A stretch of DNA of 19,432 nt from a candidate division SR1 bacterium (GCA_007116275.1 SKIU01000013.1:1-19432); one strand, 5' to 3'; positions 1-8,209 are shown, counted from the stretch's first letter. Notes: generated by a model from the sequence alone, not told the origin. A program made the numbers and translations.

Positions 1-827
1 GTAGTATATATTCCTATGTTTTCTTTGTGTCACTGTATTTGCATTGTAAATTCTGTTCCTTCTGTTTTGCCGATTCGGTGGCGTTGCATTTGTTTGACGT
101 TTTCCGGTCGTTCTGGTAGTTCGTCTAATCATTCAAGCAATCTATCTGCATAGTCAGTTATTCTAATGACTCGTTGTTTCATAAGTCTTCTTTCTACCGG
201 TCATCCTGTTCTTTCACATCTTCCATTTTCATCCAAATCTTCTTGTGCGATCGCTGTTTGGAGGTCTACTGATCGTAGGATAGGTTTGTGGTCAATGTAG
301 GCGAGTCTATGGTTATCGATGTATTGTCTTTTTTCTTCTTGAGATAGTCATTCAGGAACTGTCAATTCACTGATTGGTTTAGCTTTTCATTCTTTATGAT
401 CGTAGTAATGTTCGTAGAGTTTGATAAAGGTCCACTGTGTTCGTTTGTAAAATTCTGGATCGGTTGTGTTTACTTCTCTTTCTCGATCGTAGGTAAATCA
501 CATATTTTGGAGTTGTTTTTTGAATTTTGCTATATTTTCGTCTGTTGAAACTCTAGGATTAACTTTATTTTTGATTGCATATTGTTCTGCTGGTAGTCCA
601 AAAGCATCTCGTCCCATTGGGTGGAGGACGTTGTATCATTGGAGCATTTTTGTTCTGGAAAGTACGTCTGTTGCGACGTATCATTTGGGGTGTCAGACAT
701 GGAGTCATGATCCCGACGGGTAGGGAAACATATCGAGTACATAAAATTTGGGTTTGTCTGATGACTCGGTACTTTGGTATATCTTGTTTTCTTCTCGAAG
801 TTTTTGTCGATCCTTGGATGATGCCAT
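1..827 (-). CDS. leuS: Leucyl-tRNA synthetase, N-terminal part (gene runs off the window)
   Basis: Class I synthetase that charges tRNA-Leu in the cytoplasm. The start is ATG at 827-825, and about 275 codons are present before the window edge. Read with UGA=Gly the protein has DMFPYPSG (residues 32-39), the HIGH-type motif HVGHPKGY (43-50), HPMGxDAFGLPAEQY (from 69), NTTDPEFYK, and a KITDYA-like ITDYADRLLE block leading into the editing domain. Ten TGA codons fall at glycines, including G41, G45 and G49 of the catalytic signature. Nine CGA codons (residues 7, 11, 73, 115, 129, 185, 219, 240, 251) all sit where LeuRS has Trp, e.g. WQKxWEENK, MGWDAFG, YKWTQW, KQWxxxITDYA and QRxWIG; one TGG is at 132. 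The zinc-knuckle cysteines are mostly missing (LWSVDLQ where WCPxCQ is usual). The gene is transcribed divergently from the tRNA cluster. Family identity is certain. Confidence 0.96.
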
Positions 828-1267
828 AGTGTTGATAATGTATTATTTGTAAAAACTCCTATTTCTGTGTTTTGTATGCTTTGATTGTTTGTTATTATTT
901 TTTTGTGTTATAAAAACAAGCGAAATATTGGCTTATTGGTTGTGCTTTTGTTCTATTTTGCATTATTCTATCGTTCGTTATACTAGTTTTGAATTGGTAC
1001 AATTGTTTTTATATTTATTTTTGATATAAAAGATCCTAGTTTATGTCTACTTTTTGTGGATTTCTATTTTGCGAAATACACTTTGTGTGTATTTTCTCTT
1101 GCAATTTGTTCTGTAATTGTTACCATCTTTCCTGTTTGCGTGTTTTGTATTTTGCAAAAAACTGCATCAGACTTAGTATAACCCACTTTAGTCGTGTTGA
1201 GGATAGGTGGGCATCTTTGTTACACGTAAAAATAATATTGTCGGCTTTGGTTTGTCTTTTGGGTCAT
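828..1267. other. Gene-free divergent intergenic region
   Basis: This 440-base AT-rich, T-rich stretch lies between the leuS start and tRNA-Phe. I see no conserved coding signal in either strand with UGA read as glycine, and no recognisable RNA fold. It must hold the leuS promoter (minus) and the tRNA promoter (plus). The best plus-strand candidate is TTGCAA (1152-1157) with TATAAC (1177-1182), but the 19-base spacer is long and I do not rely on it. A small inverted repeat, AATTG-gta-CAATT, lies at about 992-1004. Confidence 0.6.
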
Positions 1268-1342
1268 GCCGGGGTAGCTCAGTGGTAGAGCAGAGGCCTG
1301 AAAAGCCTTGTGTCGGCAGTTCAATTCTGCCTCCCGGCACCA
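1268..1342 (+). tRNA. tRNA-Phe (anticodon GAA)
   Basis: Full cloverleaf. Acceptor GCCGGGG pairs with TCCCGGC (one G-T), D-arm GCTC/GAGC, anticodon arm GAGGC-CTGAAAA-GCCTT with GAA at 34-36, and T-arm GGCAG-TTCAATT-CTGCC. The 3' ACCA is encoded. It is the first of three tRNA genes in a row on the plus strand. Confidence 0.96.
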
Positions 1343-1440
1343 TTACACAATGCGATCTTGTTCTTTTCCAAAAATCTATTGCAATTGATTGACATTTTTA
1401 TAAAAATGCATTCATTGTAATCTGTTTGCCTTATGTCTAT

Positions 1441-1517
1441 GGGCATGTAGCTCAGCTGGTTAGAGCGCGTCTCTGATAAGGACGAGGTCGGTGGTTCAAG
1501 TCCACCTATGCCCACCA
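1441..1517 (+). tRNA. tRNA-Ile (anticodon GAT)
   Basis: Full cloverleaf. Acceptor GGGCATG pairs perfectly with TATGCCC apart from a terminal G-T. Anticodon arm is CGTCT-CTGATAA-GGACG, giving anticodon GAT. T-arm is GGTGG-TTCAAGT-CCACC. The 3' ACCA is encoded. It lies 98 bases after tRNA-Phe and 18 bases before tRNA-Pro, probably in the same transcript. Confidence 0.96.
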
Positions 1518-1535
1518 TTTTGTTACTAGATGGTA

Positions 1536-1609
1536 CGGGAATTAGCTCAGATGGCTAGAGCGCTTGGTTTGGGACCAAGAGGTCGCGAGTTCGAGTCCCG
1601 CATTCCCGA
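1536..1609 (+). tRNA. tRNA-Pro (anticodon TGG), CCA not encoded
   Basis: Acceptor CGGGAAT pairs perfectly with ATTCCCG, with the C1-G72 pair typical of bacterial tRNA-Pro. Anticodon arm CTTGG-TTTGGGA-CCAAG gives TGG. The T-stem GCGAG/CCCGC has one A-C mismatch. The sequence after the discriminator A is GAC, so the CCA end must be added enzymatically, unlike the two tRNAs before it. Confidence 0.94.
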
Positions 1610-1630
1610 GACTTATTGTCTTGTGTATTG

Positions 1631-1665
1631 ATAGGATATTGTTATCCTATACATTACTGTACAGT
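1631..1665 (+). promoter_or_regulatory. Two palindromes in the tuf leader region
   Basis: ATAGGATA (1631-1638) and TATCCTAT (1643-1650) form a perfect 8-bp inverted repeat around TTGT. It is followed by the perfect 10-bp palindrome ACTGTACAGT (1656-1665). They lie between tRNA-Pro and the tuf start at 1698, where the operon promoter should be. TTGATA (1627-1632) could be a -35 with a poor -10 near 1649-1654. They may be an operator, or a weak terminator for the tRNA transcript; the sequence does not decide. Confidence 0.4.
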
Positions 1666-1697
1666 TACGTATTTTAATTTATTATATATTTATAATT

Positions 1698-2876
1698 ATG
1701 GCTGATCAAAAAGTTCATGTAAATGTTGGTACCATTGGTCACGTAGATCATGGTAAAACTACTTTAACAGCAGCAATGACTACTGTCGCTGCTACAAAAG
1801 GTTGGGCAAATGCTTCTGCTTACGACCAAATTGATAATGCGCCTGAAGAAAAGGCGAGAGGTATTACTATTAACACTAGACACGTAGAGTATGAAACAGA
1901 AGGAAGGCACTACGCTCATATTGATTGTCCAGGACATGCCGATTATGTAAAAAACATGATCGTAGGTGCTGCACAAATGGATGGAGCTATTCTTGTTGTT
2001 TCTGCTACTGATGGTCCAATGCCACAAACAAGAGAGCATATCTTGTTGGCTAGACAAGTTAATGTACCAGAAGTTGTTGTATTTTTGAATAAATGTGACA
2101 TGGTTGATGATGCTGATATGATCGACTTGGTAGAAGAAGAAGTAAGAGATCTTTTGAAGGGTCAAGGATATAGAGGAGATGAAACTCCAATCATTAGAGG
2201 TTCTGCACTTAAGGCTGTAGAAAATGCTTCTGATGCTGAAGGTGATGCTAAACCTATATGGGATCTTTTGGCTGCTTTGGATAGTTTTGTTCCAGTTCCT
2301 GAAAGAGCTACAGACAAACCTTTCTTGATGCCTATTGAAGATGTTTTCTCTATTAAAGGTAGAGGTACTGTTGCTACAGGTAGAATAGAAAGAGGTGTGG
2401 TTTCTATGAATGATGAGTTGGAGATTCTTGGTCTTGGTAAAGATCCACAGAAAACAACTATCACAGGAGTAGAGATGTTTCACAAGCAGTTTGATAAAGC
2501 TGAAGCTGGTATGAATGTTGGTCTTTTGTTAAGAGGTATCAATAAAGAAGATATCGAAAGAGGGCAAGTATTGGTGAAACCAGGAAGTGTAAAGACTGGA
2601 CAAAAATTTGAAGCTGAAGTATATGTATTGAAAAAAGAAGAAGGAGGTAGACATACTCCATTTATGGCTGGATACAGACCACAATTCTTCTTGAGAACTA
2701 CTGATGTTACTGGAGCTATTAGTCTTGCTGATGGTGTAGAAATGATTATGCCTGGTGATAATGCTAATATTACAGCAGAACTTATCTATCCGGTTGCTAT
2801 GGAAGAAGGATTGAGATTTGCAATTAGAGAAGGAGGTAGAACTGTTGGAGCTGGAGTTATTACTAAGGTATTGTAA
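1698..2876 (+). CDS. tuf: Translation elongation factor EF-Tu
   Basis: GTPase that delivers aminoacyl-tRNAs to the ribosomal A site. The 392-residue product is full length. It has the G1 P-loop GHVDHGKT (14-21), switch I RGITIN (54-59), DCPGH (76-80), NKCD (131-134) and SALK (about 169-172), followed by intact beta-barrel domains 2 and 3 ending in GAGVITKVL. The ATG is followed by the usual ADQKVHVNVG-type N-terminus. There is no TGA (Gly) and no CGA codon in the gene: its many glycines are all GGN and both tryptophans are TGG, in contrast to its neighbours. It heads the ribosomal protein operon, 81 bases before rpsJ. The leader is AT-only, with no Shine-Dalgarno sequence. Confidence 0.99.
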   Translation: MADQKVHVNVGTIGHVDHGKTTLTAAMTTVAATKGWANASAYDQIDNAPEEKARGITINTRHVEYETEGRHYAHIDCPGHADYVKNMIVGAAQMDGAILVVSATDGPMPQTREHILLARQVNVPEVVVFLNKCDMVDDADMIDLVEEEVRDLLKGQGYRGDETPIIRGSALKAVENASDAEGDAKPIWDLLAALDSFVPVPERATDKPFLMPIEDVFSIKGRGTVATGRIERGVVSMNDELEILGLGKDPQKTTITGVEMFHKQFDKAEAGMNVGLLLRGINKEDIERGQVLVKPGSVKTGQKFEAEVYVLKKEEGGRHTPFMAGYRPQFFLRTTDVTGAISLADGVEMIMPGDNANITAELIYPVAMEEGLRFAIREGGRTVGAGVITKVL

Positions 2877-2887
2877 TTTAAAATTTT

Positions 2888-2922
2888 GGCTATTGGTTGC
2901 TAGCTTCTAGCTACTGGCTTCT
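2888..2922 (+). repeat. Intergenic GCTATT/CTAGC repeat, copy A
   Basis: Between tuf and rpsJ the sequence reads GGCTATTGGTTGC, then TAGCTTCTAGC, then TACTGGCTTC. This is an imperfect tandem of a 7-8 base unit like TAGCTTC. Related stretches occur after rpsS, rplN and secY. Confidence 0.6.
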
Positions 2923-2957
2923 TGGTCGAGGTTATTTAATATTGTGTTCTATTATAT

Positions 2958-3287
2958 ATGGCTACAAAGAAAAAAGATACGACGCCAAAGTTGAGAATTA
3001 AGTTGAAGAGTTATGATGTAAAAATGTTAGAATCTTCTTTGGGTAAGGTTGTTGGGCTTTTATCGAAGTCAGGTGCTTCTCTTAAGGGTCCAATACCTTT
3101 ACCAAAAAAAAGAAAGATGTATAGTGTTACGAAGTCTAACTTTAAGCATAAAGATGGTGTTGAACAATATGAAAGAATAACATATACGAGATTGATAGAT
3201 GTTGTAGAAGTTGGTTGAAAGACTATGGAATATCTTCAAAATCTTTCTATTCCTGTAGGTGTTATGGTAGATGTAAAGGTCTTCTAA
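2958..3287 (+). CDS. rpsJ: 30S ribosomal protein S10
   Basis: Ribosomal protein uS10, a 30S head protein also known for a role in transcription antitermination with NusB. 109 residues, close to the family length of about 100-105. Recognisable features are KLRIKLKSYD near residue 11, GPIPLPKKRK in the long loop, and the C-terminal TMEYLQNLSIPVGVMVDVKV block. One in-frame TGA at 3216-3218 encodes Gly87; with the standard code the protein would lose its last 22 residues. The stop is TAA. It follows tuf and precedes rplC by 53 bases, the classic S10-operon order. Confidence 0.98.
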
Positions 3288-3340
3288 GTTGTTGTTTATT
3301 GATAGTTCTATAGGTTTTTAATTATACATAATCATTTGTA

Positions 3341-3943
3341 ATGTCGAAGTTTGGTCTATTTGCTATGAAAAAGGAAATGACGAAGTTGTGGGTTGATGGT
3401 GCATATGTGCCAGTAACTCTTCTTCAAGTTCCTGAGCAAGAAGTTGTGAGATATAAAACAGAGGAAAAAGATGGTTATTCTGCTCTTGTTTTGGGTCTTA
3501 ATAAAAAAGAATCTGATGCTAAAAAAGGATCAAAGATTTCTTATTCTACAGTAGCTGAGTTTCGTGTTGATCAGGATTTTGTAGATACTAATCCTGTAGG
3601 AAGTTTGCTTACTGCTCAACTTCTTGATGATGTCTCTTCTGTTGCTATATCTGGATATGGAAGAGGTAAATGATTTCAGTGATGAATGAAAAGATTTCAT
3701 TTGAAATGAGGAAATAAAACTCGTGGTTCGAAGTTTCATAGACAAATAGGTTCTATGGGTAATAGAAAACCAAGAAGAACATTGAAAGGACATCCTCATG
3801 CTGGTCGTATGGGTAATGAACATGTTACACTTAAAAATAGAGCTTTGCTTGAAAAGATTGATCATGATGGGCAGCTATTTGTTGCTGTTAAGGGATCTGT
3901 TCCTGGTTCATACAATTCTTTGATAAAAGTTATAGTTTCTTAA
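3341..3943 (+). CDS. rplC: 50S ribosomal protein L3
   Basis: Ribosomal protein uL3, a 23S rRNA-binding protein near the peptidyl transferase centre. 200 residues. The diagnostic block KGFQGGMKRFHLKGGNKTRG is followed by SKFHRQIGSMG and GHPHAGRMGNEHVT. Four TGA codons (two adjacent) encode glycines of the KGFQGG and KGGN loops, which are invariant in the family. The N-terminus MSKFGLFAMKKEMTKLW fits the usual KxGMT start. The stop is TAA, 28 bases before rplD. Confidence 0.98.
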
Positions 3944-3971
3944 GTTTTAATGCTATCGTAATCACAATACA

Positions 3972-4604
3972 ATGACGTACTCTGTTGATATTTATAACGC
4001 AAAAGGAAAGGTTGTAGAAACTCTTTGATTAGATTCTTCTCTGTTTTCCGATGATAAGATTAATAAGAATCTTATTCATGAATACTATCTTTTGCAAAAA
4101 GCAAATGCTCGTCTTCCTATTGCTCATACAAAAACAAGATCTGAGGTTCAGTGATCTGGAAGAAAATTGTTTAAACAAAAGGGGACGGGAAACGCGAGAG
4201 CTGGTGATCTTAGATCTCCTATAAGAAGAAAATGAGGTACCGCTTTTGGTCCTAGATCTGAAAGAACTTTTGTGAAGAGTATGACTAAAAAGGCAAGAAG
4301 GATTGCTTTATTTGGTCTTTTGACTTTAAAGGCTCAAAGTGACGATATTCTTGGTTTGGATGACTTTGCTTTGGGTGCAATTAAAACAAAAGATGCACTT
4401 ACTGTTCTTTCTTCTATTGGTCTTGGATGAAAAAAGATTTTAGTTGTCTTGGATCAAAAAAATGAAGTTGTTGAAAAGTCTTTGAGGAATATAGATGGAA
4501 TTAAATATTTGTATGTGGATTATCTTAATCCTTCAGATCTGTTGTATTATGATAAGGTGTTGTTTTTGAAGCCAGCCTTGGAAAAAATAAATACAGTAGC
4601 CTAG
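3972..4604 (+). CDS. rplD: 50S ribosomal protein L4
   Basis: Ribosomal protein uL4; its loop lines the peptide exit tunnel, and in some bacteria it autoregulates the S10 operon. 210 residues. Landmarks are the R-rich loop TKTRSEVQGSGRKLFKQKGTG followed by NARAGDLRSPIRRKGGTAFGPR, and a Rossmann-like C-terminus with KILVVLD and YLNPSDLLYYDKVLFLKPALE. Four TGA codons encode glycines, two of them in the tunnel loop. It starts at ATG 3972 and ends in TAG. No Shine-Dalgarno sequence; the leader reads CACAATACAATG. Confidence 0.97.
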
Positions 4605-4626
4605 TTTATTATTTACGTTGTTTGTT

Positions 4627-4968
4627 ATGACATTTAGAGAAATTCGCCAAAGAAGAGCAAAAAAACAGTTGGAAGTTAGGGTGCTTCGTAATCTTACTCC
4701 TCATGACGTTTTGTTGGCTCCTGTTATCACTGAAAAGACTTATAAGCAGCAGGAATCTGCTAATGTCTATACCTTTAAGGTTCATGGTGATGCAAATAAG
4801 AATGATATAAAAAAGGCTATTGTTTATTTGTACAATGTCTCGCCAATATCTGTTCGTGTTGTTTCTGTACCTTATAAGGGGAGAATGCAGAGAAAATTGG
4901 TTAGGCGTTCATACAAAAAAGCCATTGTTAGGTTGGATAAGAAAGATAAGATAGAGATAGGTATATAA
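4627..4968 (+). CDS. rplW: 50S ribosomal protein L23
   Basis: Ribosomal protein uL23, at the exit of the peptide tunnel, where trigger factor and SRP dock. I chose the ATG at 4627 (113 residues) over an in-frame TTG at 4618, because every other gene here starts with ATG after a T-rich leader. The core LLAPVITEKTY is followed by NVYTFKVHGDANKNDIKKAI and a C-terminal K/R-rich SYKKAIVRLDKKDKIEI, as in the family. It has an N-terminal basic extension of about 20 residues. No TGA codon; stop TAA. Confidence 0.96.
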   Translation: MTFREIRQRRAKKQLEVRVLRNLTPHDVLLAPVITEKTYKQQESANVYTFKVHGDANKNDIKKAIVYLYNVSPISVRVVSVPYKGRMQRKLVRRSYKKAIVRLDKKDKIEIGI

Positions 4969-5008
4969 TAATGTGTTGTTGTAATTATTTATCATTGGAT
5001 TTGTTACT

Positions 5009-5857
5009 ATGTGAGTAAAAAAGTATAAGCCGTATACTCCTTCGAGACGTTTTATGGTGTGATATGACTTTAGTGATATTACTACTAATAAGCCTGAAAA
5101 GTCTCTTACTAAACATATAGGAAGGACTGCATGAAGGAATAATGCATGAAGAATAACGGTTAGGTTTAGATGAGGAGGGCATAAAAGGCTATATAGAATG
5201 ATTGATTTTAAAGGGTATGATAAGTTGTCTGTACCTGGGAAAGTTGCTTCTATAGAGTATGATCCTTATAGAACTGCCAGAATAGCTCTTGTTAACTACG
5301 TTGATTGAGAAAAGCGTTATGTGCTTGCTTGGAAGGGTATATCTGTTTGAGATGAGATTCTTAATGGTTCTGAAGCTGCTATTCAGTCAGGAAATAGGAA
5401 GCAGTTAAAGGATATCCCAGAGTGAGTGCATGTTTATAATCTTGAGTTTACTCCGTTTACTAAAGGTAAACTTATTAAGTCAGCATGACTTTTTGCTACT
5501 ATTGATGGTAAAGATGAACAGCAAGGATTGGTCTTTATTAAGATGCCTTCAGGTGAAGTGAGAAAATTTCATGATACATGTTGGGCTACTATATGACAGT
5601 TGGGTAATGAAGATCATAAAAATATTGTTATTGGAAAGGCTGGAAGAATGAGATGGAAATGAAGAAAAGGGAAAGTGTTGGGTATTAATATGAACCCTGT
5701 TGACCATCCACATGGAGGTTGAGAAGCACATGCTGATATTTGATTGAAGAAATGACCGAAATCATTCTCTGGAAAGGTAGTCGCTCCATGAATTAAGACA
5801 AGAAAAAAACGTAAATGGTCTGATAAGTTTATCGTCAATAGAAGAAAGAAAAAATAG
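5009..5857 (+). CDS. rplB: 50S ribosomal protein L2
   Basis: Ribosomal protein uL2, needed for subunit association and peptidyl transferase activity. 282 residues, near the family's 275. The TxGRNNxGRITVRxRGGGHKR block lies near residue 37, and the conserved HPHGGGEAH motif starts at H233. TGA occurs 15 times, all at glycines, including codon 2 (ATG TGA) and the third Gly of HPHGGG. With the standard code the gene is shredded into pieces, so it is the clearest single witness of UGA=Gly in the operon. Tryptophans are TGG. The stop is TAG. Confidence 0.99.
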
Positions 5858-5882
5858 TTTTATACTTATTGTTAGTATTGTT

Positions 5883-6140
5883 ATGGCAAGATCGTTTAAG
5901 AAGGGATTCTATGTTCATCCAAAATTGGCTAAGAAAGTTGCTCAAATAACTGAGTCTGGTAGTAAGAAGGTAGTAAAGATTTGGGATAGAGCTAGTCAAA
6001 TTATGCCGGATATGTTATGATTGACTTTTGCTGTTCATAATGGAAAGCAATTTGTTAGTGTTTATGTTACTGAAGATATGATAGGACATAAGCTTGGAGA
6101 ATTTGTTCCTACAAGGACATTTAGATGACATCCTTTCTAA
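5883..6140 (+). CDS. rpsS: 30S ribosomal protein S19
   Basis: Ribosomal protein uS19 of the 30S head, contacting S13 and the A-site finger. 85 residues, slightly short of the usual about 92. MARSFKKGFYVHPKL, TWSRxSxIxPxMxGxT-type KIWDRASQIMPDMLGLTF, HNGKQFVSVYVTEDMIGHKLGEFVPTRTFRGH are all recognisable. Two TGA codons encode Gly46 and the Gly of TFRGH. The leader contains TTATTGTTAGTATTGTTATG with no Shine-Dalgarno sequence. Stop TAA. Confidence 0.98.
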
Positions 6141-6148
6141 ATATGTTT

Positions 6149-6170
6149 GGCTATTAGCTTTGGCTACTAG
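6149..6170 (+). repeat. Intergenic GCTATT/CTAGC repeat, copy B
   Basis: Nine bases after the rpsS stop the sequence reads GGCTATTAGC, then TTTGGCTACTAG. It is a short relative of copies A, C and D. Confidence 0.55.
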
Positions 6171-6199
6171 TAATTAACTTTAATTGTTTGTGAGTAATT

Positions 6200-6544
6200 A
6201 TGGAAAATACAAATACAGTGACAGCTACATTGAAGTATGCATTGACATCAGATAAAAAAATGTTATTATTGGCTAAACTGGTTCAGTGAAAAAAAGTTGA
6301 TGAGGCGTTGAGAATATTGCACTTTACTCAAAAAAGACCAGCAAAGATTCTTCATAAGGTTATCACTTCTGCTGTTGCTAATGCTGTGCATAACAACAAA
6401 ATGTCTCCGGATGCTTTGGTTGTACAGACTATTAATGTTTGAAGAGGTCCAAAGTTAAAGAGAATGAGATTTGCAAGTAGATCTAGGGCTCATCGTTATG
6501 TTAAATATAGATCATTTGTTAGAGTTGTTTTACATAGTAAGTAA
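6200..6544 (+). CDS. rplV: 50S ribosomal protein L22
   Basis: Ribosomal protein uL22, which lines the exit tunnel with L4. 114 residues, the family's usual length. The pattern is KYALTSDKKMLLLAKLVQGKKVDEALRIL, then KRPAKILHKVITSAVANA, ending in GRGPKLKRMRFASRSRAHRY, the tunnel-loop signature. Two TGA codons encode Gly in LVQGKK and in NVGRGP. Stop TAA, only 8 bases before rpsC, so the two are probably coupled. Confidence 0.98.
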
Positions 6545-6552
6545 TTGTTCGT

Positions 6553-7230
6553 ATGTGACAAAAAGTACATCCCCTATGAATGAGAGTAGGTATTATGAAG
6601 TCTTGGCCGTGTGAATGGTTTGCGAAAGATAAAAAATCTTGAGCGGATTTTGTAGTCGAAGATATTCTTATACTACAATACTTTGATAAGCATTATACCA
6701 ATGCAGGGATAGCAAAGATTGTTATTAGAAAAACAGCTTCTGAAGTGGAAATTATTATATTTTCTTCGAAGATTGGTGTTATGATGGGTAAGAATGGTGA
6801 AAACATCAAAAAACTCGAGGAAACACTTAAGAAGAAATTTAAAAAAGAATTTAAGGTTACTTTGAAGGAGGTGAAAATTCCTGAATTCTCAGCTAAAATT
6901 ATGGCAGAATATATTGCTCAACAACTTGAGAATAGAATGCCATATAGAAAAGTTGCTAAAACAACTTTAAAAAAAGTTATGGATAAGTGATCTGTTGGTA
7001 TAAAAATACAAATAGCAGGAAGGTTGGGATGAACTGATATAGCTAGAACAGAGAAATTTATTGATGGAAATGTTTCTTTGCAAACATTTAGATCAGATAT
7101 TGATTATCACTATCTTCAGGCAAAAACAAAATATGGAGTGTTGTGAGTAAAGGTTTGGATATCAAAATGAACAATTTACCAAAAAACAACATCTAAAAAA
7201 ACTAAAGCGACAGCCGCTTTATTGGGATAA
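6553..7230 (+). CDS. rpsC: 30S ribosomal protein S3
   Basis: Ribosomal protein uS3, at the mRNA entry channel with helicase-like function. 225 residues. N-terminal MGQKVHPLGMRVGI is diagnostic. The KH domain has the GKNGENIKKL loop near residue 79, and the C-terminal domain has KVAKTTLKKVMDKGSVGIKIQIAGRLGG. Seven TGA codons encode glycines, including codon 2 and the Gly of HPLGMR and RLGGTD. Start ATG 6553, stop TAA, 26 bases before rplP. Confidence 0.98.
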
Positions 7231-7256
7231 ATCCATTTATATAAAAAATTATTCAT

Positions 7257-7679
7257 ATGTCGTTACTTACTCCTAAGAATCGAAAATATAGAAAAGAGCA
7301 TGTTAAGCCAATTTCTTGAGCTGCTAGTAAAGGAACCTATGTTTCTTTTGGTCAGTTTGGTCTTAAAGCTACTACTAGTGGATTTGTTACTAGTAGGCAG
7401 CTGGAGGCAGCAAGAAAGGTTATCGTAAGGTATACTAGAAAGGTTGGAAAAGTTTGGTTTAGAGTTTTCCCTAATGTTCCTTTGACGAAAATCGGTCTTG
7501 AAATGCCTATGGGTAAAGGAAAGGGAGAAGTAGAGCAATATGCTGCTAGAGTTAAAAAATGAAAAATTGTGTTTGAAGTGGATGGTGTGTCAAAAGATGA
7601 AGCTCAAGAGCTGCTTATAAAAGCGAGTAAAAAGCTTCCAATCATATGTAGAGTTGTTGAAAGAGGAGAAATTAGGTAA
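7257..7679 (+). CDS. rplP: 50S ribosomal protein L16
   Basis: Ribosomal protein uL16, which helps position the A-site tRNA. 140 residues, the family length. Landmarks are PKNxKYRKEH at the N-terminus, GFVTSRQLEAARKVIVRYTRKVGKVWFRVFP, LTKIGLEMPMGKGKG (the conserved loop) and EAQELLIKASKKLP. Two TGA codons encode glycines. Codon 9 is CGA, at a position usually V, M or T in this family; Trp is plausible but arginine cannot be excluded here. Stop TAA. Confidence 0.98.
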
Positions 7680-7705
7680 TTTTATTTGTTTGCTATGTCA
7701 TAATT

Positions 7706-7933
7706 ATGTCTACGAGAAAACAGTTTTTGAAAGATCTCTGATCGCAGACTGTCAAAGAGTTGGTGAAAGCTAGAAGGAAGCTTCGCGATGAGTTGTATGC
7801 TGCAAAAATGAAGCATGCGGTAAAAGGTTTGAAGCAAACTCATAGTTTAAGAGAAATAAAAAGAAAAATTGCTAGAATTAATACTGTTTTAACCGTTAAA
7901 ATAAAGAGTAACTATGGCAATAGTAGGAAATAA
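7706..7933 (+). CDS. rpmC: 50S ribosomal protein L29
   Basis: Ribosomal protein uL29, at the tunnel exit beside L23. 75 residues, a little longer than the usual about 65. The two-helix protein shows SQTVKELVKARRKLRDELYAAKMKHAVKGLKQTHSLREIKRKIARINTVL, split here by the conserved H-x-x-R-x-x-R/K-IAR pattern. One TGA encodes Gly12. An earlier ATG at 7695 is not usable (stop two codons later). The last 20 bases overlap the start of rpsQ in another frame. Confidence 0.95.
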
Positions 7934-8180
7934 AAGTATAAAGGAGCTCACATGAGTGGTTGTAAGTGATAAAATGGCTCGTACTATTGTAGTAGAAGTC
8001 AGTGTTGTAAGATCACACCCTTTGTATAAAAAGAGATTTACTAAGAAAAAGAAATATTATGCACACAACGCTGATAATATTGCTCAACTTGGTGATGTCG
8101 TAAGAATAAGAGAAATTCGTCCTTTAAGTAGATTGAAGAGATGGAATCTTGTTGAGGTTGTTACTAAAAGTGTTGTATAA
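7914..8180 (+). CDS. rpsQ: 30S ribosomal protein S17
   Basis: Ribosomal protein uS17, an OB-fold primary 16S rRNA binder. 88 residues. The true start is ATG 7914 inside rpmC, because KELTGVVVSDKMARTIVVEV needs the TGA at 7953-7955 as Gly; an in-frame GTG right after it would give a false short form. HPLYKKRFTKKKKYYAHNADNIAQLGDVVRIREIRPLS is the family core (H-P-x-Y-xK, GDxVxIxExRPLS). Overlaps rpmC by 20 bases, suggesting translational coupling. Stop TAA. Confidence 0.97.
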
Positions 8181-8209
8181 TAAGGGTTTTATTCTTTTGT
8201 ATAGGTATT

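Noticed and set aside
1043..1392. Short open frames before and across tRNA-Phe
   Set aside because: No homology features, they run through a tRNA gene, and their starts lack conserved context.
1764..2483. A 239-codon open frame antisense to tuf
   Set aside because: It mirrors the codon bias of EF-Tu; composition is Ser/Phe/Ile-rich with no family motif.
2958..3287. UGA as selenocysteine or as tryptophan (Mycoplasma-type code)
   Set aside because: TGA positions align with glycine, not Trp or Cys, and occur many times per gene.
5009..5857. rplB, rpsC, typA, dnaK and others as pseudogenes broken by stops
   Set aside because: Every internal stop is TGA at a conserved glycine and the reading frame never shifts, so recoding explains it.
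7281..7283. CGA in rplP and rplF (10498-10500) as further proof of CGA=Trp
   Set aside because: The columns are variable in these families (V/M/T and K/R/W), so they neither support nor contradict the reassignment.
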